A stretch of DNA of 64,000 bases, taken from NCBI RefSeq assembly GCF_900107675.1, contig NZ_FNRI01000009.1, positions 62,001-126,000 of the forward strand, written 5' to 3'. This document shows positions 1-9,114 of the stretch, piece after piece; position 1 is the stretch's first letter; every line of letters starts with the position of its first letter. The position numbers and the translations under genes are program-made. The DNA comes from Alistipes timonensis JC136 (lineage in GTDB: Bacteria; Bacteroidota; Bacteroidia; Bacteroidales; Rikenellaceae). The notes beneath the pieces are model-generated. The model worked only from the letters and a program-made list of their open reading frames with translations, made no database searches and was not told the origin of the DNA.

Positions 1-627
1 CTGCAGTTCGTGTTCTCCGATGCGGCCGCTGCAGACCACGAAGCAGTTCTCTGCGGTGTAGAACCGCCGGTGGAAATCGGCCACGTCGTCGCGTGTGAGC
101 CGGTCGTATTCAGCCTCGTCCGACGAAATGCCGTAGGGGTGGTGCGCCCCGAACAGCGCCCGGGCGAAGGCTTCGCGGGCCTGGACGTCGACTTTCGTGC
201 GGTCGATGGCCAGCCGTTGCCTGCGTTTGGCGGCATAGGTGCGCAGCTCCTCTTCGGGGAACGTGGGGCGGAGCAGTATCTCCTCCGCCACGGCGAGCGT
301 CCGGTCGAAGAATTTCGAGAGGGTGGCGAAATTGATATAGGCGTAGTCGCGGTCGATGTTGACATCGTACCACGAGCCGTAGTAATCGAGCTGTTCGGCG
401 ACCTCACGGGCCGTCATGTTGTGTGTGCCCTCGGCGAGCAGGTTGGCGGCGGCCGATGCCGAGAAAGGCGCCTGCTGAAGGGCCGATCCGGCGCGGAAGA
501 CGAACGAGATGCGCAGCACCTCGAAATCCTCCGAAGCGAGCGTGTAGAGGGCGACGCCGTTGGGCAGCAGGGTCTTTGCAGCCTCGGCGACCTCGATCTC
601 CGAGGGGGTTATGCGGGGTTGTGTCAT
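1..627 (-). CDS. M16 family peptidase-like protein, 3' end off the window
   Basis: The first 209 residues are visible; the gene runs off the left edge. The sequence has the M16 (insulinase/mitochondrial processing peptidase-like) fold signature, with the usual FRAGSALQQAP-type strand and a later AREAFARALFGAHHPYG segment. The zinc-binding HxxEH expected near residue 50 is absent: the region reads SASAAANLLAEGT. It is therefore probably the non-catalytic partner of the next gene, as in many bacterial M16 pairs. Its ATG (625-627) overlaps the TGA of the upstream M16 gene (624-626), so the two are translationally coupled. The missing C-terminus cannot be judged. Confidence 0.85.
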   Translation of the reverse strand, partial: MTQPRITPSEIEVAEAAKTLLPNGVALYTLASEDFEVLRISFVFRAGSALQQAPFSASAAANLLAEGTHNMTAREVAEQLDYYGSWYDVNIDRDYAYINFATLSKFFDRTLAVAEEILLRPTFPEEELRTYAAKRRQRLAIDRTKVDVQAREAFARALFGAHHPYGISSDEAEYDRLTRDDVADFHRRFYTAENCFVVCSGRIGEHELQ

Positions 628-1862
628 TTTTTCGTGTTGTAAATGAGCGTGGAGCTGTTTTCGGGCCGGAACGTGCGGCTGCTGAACGAGCGGATCTCTT
701 CGTCGGTGACGGCACGGTAGCGGTCGACTTCGCGGTTGATCAGTTCGAGGTCTCCCAGCATCTCGTAAAACCCGAGGTTCATCGCCTTGTTCATGACGTT
801 CAGTTCGCCGAACAGCGTGTTGGCTTCGAACTTGTTTTTGACTTTTTCGACCTCGTAAGCCGTTGCGGGCGTCGTTTGCAGCATGGCGATTTCTTCGCGG
901 AACGCCGCTTCGGCCGCCTTGGGCGGGATGCCCGGAAGCAACTGGCCCGTGAAGACGAACAGCCCCGGGTCCACGTCGCCCGTGACATAGGCGTTGACGC
1001 TCGACAGCAGTTGGCGCTCTTTGACCAGATGCGTGTAGAGTCGTCCCGAGTCGCCGCCCGACAGCAGGTCCGAAACCAGGTCGGCCGTGTAGAAATCCCC
1101 TTCGGTGCGTCCGCCCATGTGGTAGGCCACGGTGACGGTCGAAGCCGGCACGTCGCGCTCCACCTCCTCGCGGCGCGCCTCGGTCTGCGCGGGCTCCTGC
1201 GGAATGGCTGCGGCGTCGGCAGGGTGGTCGGCGAGCGGTGCGAACCACTTTTCGGCCAGTTCCAGCATGCGCTCCTCCTCGATGTCCGCGGAGATCGACA
1301 GCACGGCGTTCGACGGGCGGTAGTGGGCGCGGTAGAAGGCCTCCACCTCTTCGAGCGTCGCTCCGGCAATGTGGTCGGTCGTAAGGCCGATGGTCGCCCA
1401 GCGGTAGGGGTGGACCTTGTAGGCCAGCGCCCGCAGCAGCATCGTCTGGTCGCCGTAAGGCTGGTTGAGGTAACGCTGGCGGAACTCCTCGATCACCACT
1501 TTTTTCTCGGCTTCGAATTTCGCAGGGGTGATGTCCAGTCCCTCCATGCGGTCGCTTTCGAGCCAGAGGGCCGTCTCGATGTTGTCCTTCGGGAGCGTGA
1601 TGTAGAAATCCGTATAGTCGTTGTTCGTGAAGGCGTTGTTGTCGCCCGAGGCCATCTGCACCGGGAGGTCGAAATTGGGAACTTCGCGCGTGCCGCGGAA
1701 CATCAGGTGCTCGAACAGGTGGGCGAATCCCGTGCGTGCGGGATTCTCGTTGCGTGCGCCGACTTTGTAGAGCATGTTCACGGCGGCGAGTTTCGAAGCC
1801 CGGTCGCGGTTGACGACTACGGTGAGGCCGTTCGGCAGTATTTTCTTGGTGTATGGAATCAT
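624..1862 (-). CDS. M16 family zinc metallopeptidase (catalytic partner)
   Basis: A 412-residue protein with the inverted zinc motif HLFEH at residues 48-52 and a downstream EEFRQR segment (about 125-130) giving the third zinc ligand, followed by the second M16 domain. Such proteins act as heterodimeric processing peptidases; the substrate is unknown. The start was placed at 1862 (MIPYTKKILPNG), where family homology begins; an in-frame ATG at 1910 would add 16 unrelated residues. No signal peptide is seen, so it is probably cytoplasmic. It forms a two-gene operon with the following M16-like gene through an ATGA overlap. A candidate promoter -7 element lies about 100 bases upstream. Confidence 0.9.
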   Translation of the reverse strand: MIPYTKKILPNGLTVVVNRDRASKLAAVNMLYKVGARNENPARTGFAHLFEHLMFRGTREVPNFDLPVQMASGDNNAFTNNDYTDFYITLPKDNIETALWLESDRMEGLDITPAKFEAEKKVVIEEFRQRYLNQPYGDQTMLLRALAYKVHPYRWATIGLTTDHIAGATLEEVEAFYRAHYRPSNAVLSISADIEEERMLELAEKWFAPLADHPADAAAIPQEPAQTEARREEVERDVPASTVTVAYHMGGRTEGDFYTADLVSDLLSGGDSGRLYTHLVKERQLLSSVNAYVTGDVDPGLFVFTGQLLPGIPPKAAEAAFREEIAMLQTTPATAYEVEKVKNKFEANTLFGELNVMNKAMNLGFYEMLGDLELINREVDRYRAVTDEEIRSFSSRTFRPENSSTLIYNTKK

Positions 1863-1957
1863 GATTGGCAAAGGTAATAAAAAGCGGAATGGCTGCAAAA
1901 CCGAATGCAATTCGGTTCAGCAGGCCCTTCCGAGCGGTAAAAGTGTCGTTACGACAC

Positions 1958-1965
1958 CAAAGGTA
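1958..1965 (-). promoter_or_regulatory. candidate -7 promoter element for the M16 operon
   Basis: The minus strand reads TACCTTTG, matching the Bacteroidetes -7 consensus TAnnTTTG. The nearest TTG (plus-strand CAA at 1989-1991) is 23 bases away, slightly long for a -33 element. A hairpin with arms GTGTCG/CGACAC (1943-1957) covers the expected transcription start and could be an operator. Confidence 0.45.
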
Positions 1966-2766
1966 TGAAAAAGCAGCGGCGGAGAACACAAGTGACGCCT
2001 CATTGTTTCAGAAAAATGGATTCGGTGACTATGAAGAAGTTTGGGATTTAGAGAATCCATCGTTCCCGCCGCTGCATGATGACAGACCGGCAGAAACGAG
2101 AAGAGTGCTGCCGACAATCTGGCTCCTGTGGCTCTGGTAAGCCCTCAAACCCTTCACATCAGCACGCACCCTTAGGTACGATCCATTGTGGGTTTGCAAA
2201 AAATTTACCAGATTTCAGGAGCCCCAATACAATCGTCTTTTATTTCCGATTATTTAAAGAACGGTTGCGAATACGGAATATCGCATGGACAAAGTTAACA
2301 ATTTTTCCGGACATGAAAGTCATGTGCCCGAAAGTCTTATTCTTAGAACCGTATTTTGGATTCCGGGTGATCCGGCTCGGGCGTCACCGTCTGATTTTTT
2401 TCAGGACGCCGCTCGTTTTCTATGCTTTATGTTAGAATTCCCCATTCTGTATTCCCTAAAGATAAATTGTCGTTGTTTGTTTTGTTATGGAGTGACGGAG
2501 CAGACTACGTCTGACAATATGTACGTATTTTGTTGCTGAAGAGATGAATTTTCTTTCACAGGAGAAAACTGTATTGCAGTTTGTCCGTTTCAGGTGTGTG
2601 TTTCGGGGTAATGCGCTATCAGATAGTAAGTTCTTCAACTCAGTGATTCTCCGGGACTTTAGTGTTACTCGAATAACAATTCGGTTGTTATTTTATTAAC
2701 ATTTGAAAAGGCAAAAATTTACACTTTTTTGAACAAAAATAGACATCGTTTCTCGGTCGAAATTGC

Positions 2767-2774
2767 TATCTTTG
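2767..2774 (+). promoter_or_regulatory. -7 promoter element of the PFOR gene
   Basis: TATCTTTG matches the Bacteroidetes -7 consensus TAnnTTTG and lies 75 bases before the start codon, giving a leader of roughly 70 bases. No convincing TTTG is found 19-21 bases upstream, so the -33 box is weak or replaced. Confidence 0.55.
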
Positions 2775-2848
2775 CAACGCCCGTGTTTCCGGGCTGTGTC
2801 TGAATTGTTAGGAAATGCACACAAATATCATCTAAAATTTCAACTAAA

Positions 2849-5800
2849 ATGGCAGAAAAGAAATTTATCACCTGTGATGGTAACTACGCTGCGGCCCATG
2901 TGGCTTATATGTTCTCGGAAGTCGCAGCCATCTATCCCATCACACCGTCGTCGACGATGGCCGAGCTCGTGGACGAGTGGGCTGCGCAGGGACGCAAAAA
3001 TATCTTCGGCGAGACCGTCAAAGTCGTTGAAATGCAGTCGGAGGCCGGCGCTGCCGGCGCCGTGCACGGATCGCTGCAGAGCGGTGCGCTGACCTCGACC
3101 TTCACCGCATCGCAGGGCCTTCTGCTGATGGTCCCCAACATGTATAAGATCGCCGGCGAGCTGCTCCCGGGCGTGTTCCACGTTTCGGCGCGTGCGCTGG
3201 CCGCACAGTCGTTGTCGATCTTCGGCGACCACCAGGACGTGATGGCTACGCGTCAGACCGGTTTCGCCATGCTGGCCACCTCGTCGGTGCAGGAGGTCAT
3301 GGACCTCGCGGGCGTCGCACACCTCGTGTCGCTGAAGTCGCGCGTGCCGTTCCTGCACTTCTTCGACGGCTTCCGCACGTCGCACGAAATCCAGAAAATC
3401 GAGCTGATCGACGAGGCCGCGCTGACGGCGATGCTCGACCGTGACGCCCTGAAGGAGTTCCGCAACCGGGCCCTGAACCCCGAGCACCCCGTGACCCGCG
3501 GTACGGCTCAGAATCCCGACATCTATTTCCAGACGCGCGAGGCTTCGAACAAGTTCTACGACGCCGTGCCCGACATGGTGGCCGACACCATGAAGGAGAT
3601 CTCGAAGATCACCGGCCGCGACTACAAGCCGTTCGTATATTACGGTGCCGAGGATGCCGAGAACATCGTCGTTGCGATGGGGTCGGTGACCGAGACCATC
3701 AAAGAGACGGTCGATTACCTGACGGCCAAGGGCGAGAAGGTGGGTGTCGTCACCGTACACCTCTACCGTCCTTTCTCGGTGAAATACCTGATGGCGGTGC
3801 TTCCCGAGAGCGTGAAGCGTATCTGCGTGCTCGACCGTACGAAGGAGCCGGGAGCCAATGGAGACCCCCTCTACCTGGACGTTGTCGAGGCATTCGCAAC
3901 CTGCCCGTGCAGCAAGAAGCCGCTCATCATCGGCGGCCGCTACGGCCTTTCGTCGAAGGACACCACCCCGGCGCAAATGCTGGCCGTGTTCGAGAACCTG
4001 AAGATGAACGAACCCAAAAACCAGTTCACGGTGGGTATCGTGGACGACGTGACGTTCCGTTCGCTGCCCGTCGGCGAGGAGATTTCGCTGGCGAAGCCCG
4101 GCACGTTCGAGGGTCTCTTCTTCGGTCTGGGCGCCGACGGTACGGTGGGTGCCAACAAGAACTCGATCAAGATCATCGGCGGCACGACGAACAAGTACTG
4201 CCAGGCCTATTTTTCCTATGACTCGAAGAAATCGGGCGGCTACACCTCGTCGCACCTGCGTTTCGGCGACCTGCCCATCACGTCGCCCTATCTGGTGACC
4301 ACTCCCGATTTCGTGGCCTGCCACGTTCCTTCGTATGTCGACAAGTACGACGTGCTGAAAGGGCTGAAAGCCGGCGGTTCGTTCCTGCTGAACTCGGTGC
4401 ATGACGCCGAGACCACCTGCGCGACGCTGCCCGACCACATGAAGGTCTACCTCGCCAAGAACAAGATCAACTTCTATATCATCAACGCCACGAAGATCGC
4501 CGCCGAGCTGGGTCTGGGTTCGCGTACGAACACCATCATGCAGTCGGCGTTCTTTAAGATCGCCAACGTCATTCCGTTCGACAAGGCTGTCGAGGAGATG
4601 AAGAAGGCTATCCTCAAATCCTACGGAAAGAAGGGTGAGGATATCGTCAACATGAACTACGCGGCTGTCGATGCCGGCGGCAACGCCGTCGTGAAGGTCG
4701 ATGTTCCCGCCGAGTGGGCGTCGATCGAGGACAAGGGCTTCGAGCACGTTTCGAACGCTTCGTATCCGGAGTTCGTGCGCAAGGTCGTCGAGCCGATCAA
4801 CGGTCTGAAGGGTGACATGCTGCCCGTTTCGGCCTTCAACGGCCGTGAGGACGGTACGTGGGACAACGGTACGGCCGCTTATGAGAAGCGCGGCATCGCC
4901 GTCAACGTTCCCGAGTGGAAGATCGAGAACTGTATCCAGTGCAACCAGTGCGCCTATGTCTGCCCCCACGCCGTGATCCGTCCGTTCCTCGCTACCGAGG
5001 AGGAGGCAGCCGCTTCGGGACTGGAGTGGAAGCAGGGCCTTGGCGAGACCAAGGAGTACAAGTTCCGCATCCAGATCTCGCCGCTCGACTGTACGGGCTG
5101 CTCGAACTGCGTCGATGTCTGCCCCGCCAAGGAGAAGGCGCTCGTCATGCGTCCGCTCGAGGAGCAGATGCCTCAGCAGAAGAACTGGGATTACATTACG
5201 AAAAATATCGGTTACAAGCAGGTCGTGGACAAGACCAAGTCGGTCAAGAACCTGCAATTCGCACAGCCTTTGTTCGAGTTCTCGGGCGCCTGCGCCGGCT
5301 GCGGCGAGACTCCTTATATCAAAGCCATCTCGCAGCTCTTCGGCGACAAGATGATGGTTGCCAACGCCACGGGCTGTACCTCGATCTACTCGGGTTCGGC
5401 TCCCTCGACTCCCTACTGCACCAACGCCGCAGGCCACGGTCCCGCATGGGCCAACTCGCTCTTCGAGGACAATGCCGAGTTCGGTCTGGGTATGCACATC
5501 GGTGTGGAGAAACTCCGCGACCGCATCCAGCTGGCGATGGAGGATGCCATTGCCAACTGCGCAAAGTGCTCCGACGAGCTGAAAGCCGCGATGAAGGAGT
5601 GGATCGAGAACCGCGGTTCGTCGGCTGGATCGGCCGAGGTTACGGCGCGCCTGGTCCCGATGATGGAGGCCTGCGGCTGTGACGCCTGCAAGAAAATCCT
5701 CGAACTGAAGGAGTGGCTCGTGAAGAAGTCGCAGTGGATCATCGGCGGCGACGGCTGGGGCTACGACATCGGTTACGGCGGTGTGGATCATGTGCTGGCT

Positions 5801-6382
5801 ACGGGCCACGATGTGAACATCCTCGTCGTGGACACCGAGGTTTATTCCAACACCGGCGGCCAGTCGTCGAAATCGACTCCCGTGGGCGCCGTCGCCAAGT
5901 TCGCATCGAGCGGCAAGCGCATCCGCAAGAAGGACCTCGGCGCTATGGCCATGACTTATGGTTATGTCTATGTGGCGCAGGTGTCGATCGGCGCTTCGCA
6001 GCAGCAGTTGTTCAACGTGCTGAAGGAGGCCGAGGCCTATCCCGGACCTTCGCTCGTGATCGCCTATGCCCCGTGTATCAACCACGGCATCAAAGGCGGC
6101 ATGACCCGCACGCAGACCATCGGTAAAGAGGCCGTAGCCTGCGGTTACTGGCATCTGTGGCACTACAACCCGATGCTCGAGGAGCAGGGCAAGAACCCGT
6201 TCGTGCTGGACTCGAAGGAGCCCGACTGGTCGAAGTTCCGCGACTTCCTGATGAAGGAGGTTCGTTACACCTCGCTCCAGAAGTCGTTCCCCGCCGAGGC
6301 CGACGAATTGTTCGCCGCTGCCGAGGAAAACGCCAAGTGGCGTTACAACGGCTATGTCCGTCTTTCGAAGATGGAGTTCTGA
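2849..6382 (+). CDS. nifJ: pyruvate:ferredoxin (flavodoxin) oxidoreductase
   Basis: An 1177-residue single-chain PFOR, the usual length of the homodimeric enzyme. It oxidises pyruvate with CoA to acetyl-CoA and CO2 and reduces ferredoxin in the cytoplasm. Domains in order: the N-terminal pyrimidine-binding domain (YPITPSSTMAE), a transketolase-C-like domain, the gamma domain, and a two-cluster ferredoxin domain with CIQCNQCAYVCP (from about residue 695) and CTGCSNCVDVCP (about 748). A further CAGCG cysteine set follows. The C-terminal thiamine diphosphate domain has GDGWGYDIG (about 968) and SNTGGQSSKSTP. It is monocistronic, with its own promoter and a strong terminator. Reduced ferredoxin made here could feed the Rnf complex encoded at 23-28 kb. 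Confidence 0.97.
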   Translation: MAEKKFITCDGNYAAAHVAYMFSEVAAIYPITPSSTMAELVDEWAAQGRKNIFGETVKVVEMQSEAGAAGAVHGSLQSGALTSTFTASQGLLLMVPNMYKIAGELLPGVFHVSARALAAQSLSIFGDHQDVMATRQTGFAMLATSSVQEVMDLAGVAHLVSLKSRVPFLHFFDGFRTSHEIQKIELIDEAALTAMLDRDALKEFRNRALNPEHPVTRGTAQNPDIYFQTREASNKFYDAVPDMVADTMKEISKITGRDYKPFVYYGAEDAENIVVAMGSVTETIKETVDYLTAKGEKVGVVTVHLYRPFSVKYLMAVLPESVKRICVLDRTKEPGANGDPLYLDVVEAFATCPCSKKPLIIGGRYGLSSKDTTPAQMLAVFENLKMNEPKNQFTVGIVDDVTFRSLPVGEEISLAKPGTFEGLFFGLGADGTVGANKNSIKIIGGTTNKYCQAYFSYDSKKSGGYTSSHLRFGDLPITSPYLVTTPDFVACHVPSYVDKYDVLKGLKAGGSFLLNSVHDAETTCATLPDHMKVYLAKNKINFYIINATKIAAELGLGSRTNTIMQSAFFKIANVIPFDKAVEEMKKAILKSYGKKGEDIVNMNYAAVDAGGNAVVKVDVPAEWASIEDKGFEHVSNASYPEFVRKVVEPINGLKGDMLPVSAFNGREDGTWDNGTAAYEKRGIAVNVPEWKIENCIQCNQCAYVCPHAVIRPFLATEEEAAASGLEWKQGLGETKEYKFRIQISPLDCTGCSNCVDVCPAKEKALVMRPLEEQMPQQKNWDYITKNIGYKQVVDKTKSVKNLQFAQPLFEFSGACAGCGETPYIKAISQLFGDKMMVANATGCTSIYSGSAPSTPYCTNAAGHGPAWANSLFEDNAEFGLGMHIGVEKLRDRIQLAMEDAIANCAKCSDELKAAMKEWIENRGSSAGSAEVTARLVPMMEACGCDACKKILELKEWLVKKSQWIIGGDGWGYDIGYGGVDHVLATGHDVNILVVDTEVYSNTGGQSSKSTPVGAVAKFASSGKRIRKKDLGAMAMTYGYVYVAQVSIGASQQQLFNVLKEAEAYPGPSLVIAYAPCINHGIKGGMTRTQTIGKEAVACGYWHLWHYNPMLEEQGKNPFVLDSKEPDWSKFRDFLMKEVRYTSLQKSFPAEADELFAAAEENAKWRYNGYVRLSKMEF

Positions 6383-6405
6383 TATCTCCATTAAATAATA
6401 GGTGA

Positions 6406-6436
6406 AGGCCGCGGCAGCAATGCCGCGGCCTTTTTT
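6406..6436 (+). terminator. intrinsic terminator after PFOR
   Basis: A GC-rich stem (AAGGCCGCGGCA pairing with TGCCGCGGCCTT) closes on a GCAA tetraloop and is followed directly by a T run, 24 bases after the stop codon. Confidence 0.9.
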
Positions 6437-6590
6437 GCGCCGGCGGCCTGTTTTCGGCTTCCGGCAAAAAGGTTCGTGATGAAAACCTCCCGTTTCGTTG
6501 TCGCTTTCCCCCCCCCGATTGAATTTATTTGCCCGTAAGATACCTTAGCGGTAATTTTACACGGCAAATAGAATTCTAAATACTCCTTTT

Positions 6591-7454
6591 ATGATGAAAA
6601 ACATTTTTATGCGTGCAGCGATGCTGCTGGCCGTTGCTGCGACGGCATTTGCCTTTACGGCCTGTAACGACGACGATGGGGACGGTCCCAAACCGTTTGA
6701 ATCCGAACTGATCGGCAGTTATGTTCCCCGGGTGGACCAGGCTGCTTACGATTTCGGCATTTTCCTCTCGACCGAGTGGAATGAGAAGGGGGCTCCTTCG
6801 TTGCCTTTGAACGGCGATCCGGACAATGCGATCGGATGGGAACTGATTGAAGCCATGCTGCCCATGATGGGCGGAGCGTACTATGCCCAGGGTCTCGTCG
6901 GTCTTGAATTGCAGAACGACGGACGTGTCGGAGCGAAATACCGTTCGGTGACGCTGGAAAACGGGATTGCCGACATTTTCAATCCCACTTTCAGCGAGGA
7001 GGTGTTCACGTTCCCCGATGCCGCGACACTGCCGATGGTTCCTGCCGACGCTGTCCGCTACTATACGCAGAACGGCAGACTCTACCTGACCGTCAGCAAG
7101 GAGTTTATTTCGAAAATCGATCCCGGAACGCTCGGGAAGCCGATCTGTACGATGATCGAGGAGATGATCTCCCAGTACAAACTGGGGTTGGTCAGCAACA
7201 AGGATATTTTTGCCGTTCCGTTCAAATACACGGTCGAGGGGGATATGCTTACGCTCTATGTCGACCGGGAAATGATACTGCCTTTCCGGGGGCTTCTGGC
7301 CGACCTGATCGGACAGCTGGTACCTGATGAGGGGGTGTCGATGGATGAAACGATGACTATTGCCAAGGCGGATATTCTGAAATTCGTCACCGATATTTTC
7401 GACAACAGCACCAAGTTCGAGCTCGGCATCAAACTCACCAAACAAGCAGAATAA
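6591..7454 (+). CDS. lipoprotein of unknown function (DUF4925-like at best)
   Basis: A 287-residue protein with a lipoprotein signal peptide ending in FAFTAC, followed by an acidic NDDDGDG stretch typical of surface-exported Bacteroidales lipoproteins. The rest has alternating beta-rich and helical segments without motifs I can assign. It resembles the Bacteroidales-specific DUF4925-type lipoproteins only in general layout, so that link is a guess. Two adjacent ATGs (6591, 6594) are possible starts. A weak promoter (TTG at 6519-6521, N19, TACCTTAG at 6541-6548) lies upstream. The gene is monocistronic between two terminators. Confidence 0.75.
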   Translation: MMKNIFMRAAMLLAVAATAFAFTACNDDDGDGPKPFESELIGSYVPRVDQAAYDFGIFLSTEWNEKGAPSLPLNGDPDNAIGWELIEAMLPMMGGAYYAQGLVGLELQNDGRVGAKYRSVTLENGIADIFNPTFSEEVFTFPDAATLPMVPADAVRYYTQNGRLYLTVSKEFISKIDPGTLGKPICTMIEEMISQYKLGLVSNKDIFAVPFKYTVEGDMLTLYVDREMILPFRGLLADLIGQLVPDEGVSMDETMTIAKADILKFVTDIFDNSTKFELGIKLTKQAE

Positions 7455-7477
7455 AGCCTTTTCCATCATTGTTTTAC

Positions 7478-7505
7478 GCCGCCCGGCAATCCGGGCGGCT
7501 TTTTT
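7478..7505 (+). terminator. intrinsic terminator
   Basis: A perfect 9-bp stem GCCGCCCGG/CCGGGCGGC with a CAAT loop, followed by six T residues, 24 bases after the lipoprotein stop codon. Confidence 0.92.
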
Positions 7506-7518
7506 CCCCCTTTGCGGG

Positions 7519-7549
7519 TTGACCGTCCAGATATTATTGCCTATCTTTG
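7519..7549 (+). promoter_or_regulatory. promoter for the META-domain lipoprotein
   Basis: TTG (7519-7521), a 20-base spacer and TATCTTTG (7542-7549) match the Bacteroidetes vegetative promoter. The predicted leader is about 115 bases. Confidence 0.6.
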
Positions 7550-7669
7550 TCGGGCGGAATCGTCCTGCAGGTGTGATGAGAGCATGCTTCGCCGGAATCC
7601 GCCGTGCGATGGCAATTACCGTTTGGCGCGTATTTTGAATGGATCATTCTGTTAATAAATGTTTTTGAG

Positions 7670-8101
7670 ATGATGAAAAAGATTTTCGCAGCCGCCGTGC
7701 TGCTCGGAGCGATGACCGCCTGCGGCGGCTCGCAGCAGAAAGCCCTGCCGCTGGAGGGCACCCAGTGGAAACTCGCCAAGATGGAGGCCATTCCCGAGAA
7801 GGCCGTCACCGCCGAGGACGACTTCTTCACCCTGGAGTTCAATGCCGCCGACACGATGGTGGCCGGACGCACCAACTGCAACCGTTTCTTCGGCAAGTAC
7901 GAGTTGAAGGGCCGGGAGTTGTCGTTCGAGAACCTGGGCATGACCCGGATGGCCTGCCCCGACATGCAGTACGAGGATGCTTTCGTGAAGATGCTCGACG
8001 AGGTGGACAGCTACGAGATTAAAGGCTCGGAGCTGAAATTCTACGACGACAAGAAGGTTATCGCCGAGTTCCGCGCCGTACCCGCCCCGGCCAAGAAATA
8101 A
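7670..8101 (+). CDS. META domain lipoprotein (HslJ-like)
   Basis: A 143-residue lipoprotein: the signal peptide MMKKIFAAAVLLGAMTAC is followed by one META domain (LEGTQWKLAKME near the start, TNCNRFFGKYELKG in the middle, MACPDMQYEDAFVKMLDEV later), as in HslJ-type proteins. These are periplasmic or outer-membrane-associated, and their biochemical role is poorly known. An upstream in-frame ATG at 7604 would place 22 residues before the signal peptide, so 7670 (or 7673) was chosen. It is flanked by its own promoter and terminator. Confidence 0.88.
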   Translation: MMKKIFAAAVLLGAMTACGGSQQKALPLEGTQWKLAKMEAIPEKAVTAEDDFFTLEFNAADTMVAGRTNCNRFFGKYELKGRELSFENLGMTRMACPDMQYEDAFVKMLDEVDSYEIKGSELKFYDDKKVIAEFRAVPAPAKK

Positions 8102-8125
8102 TCGTTCCGGATACGTCCGGTGCAG

Positions 8126-8159
8126 GCCCGCTTCCGATAATTCCGGAAGCGGGCTTTTT
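8126..8159 (+). terminator. intrinsic terminator
   Basis: Stem GCCCGCTTCCG pairing with CGGAAGCGGGC around a 7-base AT-rich loop, followed by TTTTT, 25 bases after the META lipoprotein. Confidence 0.9.
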
Positions 8160-8310
8160 GTATCTCCTGCCCGCCGGATTTCCCGGCCGCCGCTGCGCTC
8201 AGGCCGCACGGCGACTGTGCGAGGCAATGCAGGGATCATTCCGGCGGAACATTGTTCGCCGCCCCTTTTTTATCCGGAACAAGGCCCGTCGGGGGAGGGC
8301 TGTTACCCGA

Positions 8311-8347
8311 AAAGAAAACGGCTTCCCGAAAGGGAAGCCGTTTTCTT
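8311..8347 (-). terminator. intrinsic terminator of rplU-rpmA
   Basis: A long stem (AAAACGGCTTCCC/GGGAAGCCGTTTT) around a GAAA tetraloop. A/T tracts on both sides let it act in either direction; it lies 19 bases downstream of rpmA on the minus strand. Confidence 0.85.
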
Positions 8348-8366
8348 ATACTCTGTGACGCTGGAG

Positions 8367-8627
8367 CTACTCGCTCAGCGGAGATACGCTCACGTAAGAC
8401 TTGCCTTCGCCTTTCTTGCAGAACTCTACGGTTCCGTCCACGAGGGCGAAGAGCGTGTGATCCTTACCGATGCCTACGTTTTCACCGGCGTTGTGCACGG
8501 TTCCGCGCTGACGAACGATGATGTTGCCCGCCTTTGCGAACTGACCGCCAAAAAGTTTGATGCCGAGTCGCTTGCTTTCCGACTCGCGGCCGTTCTTCGA
8601 ACTACCTACACCTTTCTTGTGTGCCAT
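8367..8627 (-). CDS. rpmA: 50S ribosomal protein L27
   Basis: An 86-residue L27 with the family N-terminus MAHKKGVGSSKNGRESESK and the GNIIVRQRGT core. It is a component of the large ribosomal subunit, with its N-terminus near the peptidyl transferase centre. There is no cleavable Firmicutes-style N-terminal extension. It follows rplU with a 21-base gap, the conserved rplU-rpmA order. Confidence 0.98.
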   Translation of the reverse strand: MAHKKGVGSSKNGRESESKRLGIKLFGGQFAKAGNIIVRQRGTVHNAGENVGIGKDHTLFALVDGTVEFCKKGEGKSYVSVSPLSE

Positions 8628-8648
8628 GTTGATTCAGTTTTTAAAGGT

Positions 8649-8960
8649 TTATGCAACGATCTCCTCGATGAGAATCTGGGTGAGGTACTGGCGATGACCG
8701 TTGCACTTCTGGTAGCCCGTGCGACGTTTCTTTTTGAACACCAGAACCTTGTCATCTTTCAGATGCTTGAGGATCTTGCACTTCACTGCGGCGCCTTTCA
8801 CTACAGGTGCACCGACTTTAACCTGACCGTCGTTGTCTGTGAGCAGGACTTTGTCGAAACTTACGGACGAATTTTCTTCGCCCTGAAGACGGTGGACATA
8901 AAGTTTCCGACCTTTCTCAGCTTTAAATTGCTGACCTGCAATCTCTACTATAACGTACAT
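8649..8960 (-). CDS. rplU: 50S ribosomal protein L21
   Basis: A 103-residue L21 beginning MYVIVEIAGQQFKAEKG and containing the basic KKKRRTGYQKCNGHRQ segment that contacts 23S rRNA. It is the first gene of the rplU-rpmA operon and is preceded by a well-matched promoter that overlaps the start region of the divergent receiver-like gene. Confidence 0.98.
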   Translation of the reverse strand: MYVIVEIAGQQFKAEKGRKLYVHRLQGEENSSVSFDKVLLTDNDGQVKVGAPVVKGAAVKCKILKHLKDDKVLVFKKKRRTGYQKCNGHRQYLTQILIEEIVA

Positions 8961-8997
8961 TTAATTCGATTATGTATGTGAACATAAATTCGGAGTG

Positions 8998-9027
8998 CAA
9001 ATATACGCATATTTATCTTATAAACAA
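8998..9027 (-). promoter_or_regulatory. rplU-rpmA promoter
   Basis: On the minus strand TTG (9025-9027), a 19-base spacer and TATATTTG (8998-9005) match the Bacteroidetes vegetative promoter, with a predicted leader of about 30 bases. Confidence 0.75.
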
Positions 9028-9114
9028 GCTGTCCGGCAACTTTTTTTGTCTCCGCGGGGCTCTGGCACGGTTTTGGGCGGGGCATCCCCGGCCGGCAAAG
9101 CCGGCGTGACGCCC

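Larger units (their letters stand above)
1866..2848. other. about 980-base intergenic region without a recognisable gene
   Basis: No open frame here resembles a protein, and base use is more AT-rich than in the flanking genes. The left part (about 1970-2130) is unusually self-complementary. A 10-base arm at 1973-1982 (GCAGCGGCGG) pairs exactly with 2066-2075. A second hairpin is formed by CCGGCAG (2087-2093) and CTGCCG (2108-2113), extended by CAGA/TCTG. This could be a structured RNA, but no known family could be recognised. The right part (2200-2760) is low in structure; only the promoter of the next gene is seen there. Confidence 0.4.

Noticed and set aside
1865..2539. Small open frames in the gene-free region
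   Set aside because: No similarity to known proteins, atypical composition and no ribosome-binding context; treated as non-coding.
2840..6391. 1183-residue open frame antisense to the PFOR gene
   Set aside because: It mirrors the PFOR gene almost exactly, has no recognisable family and arises from GC-rich codon bias.
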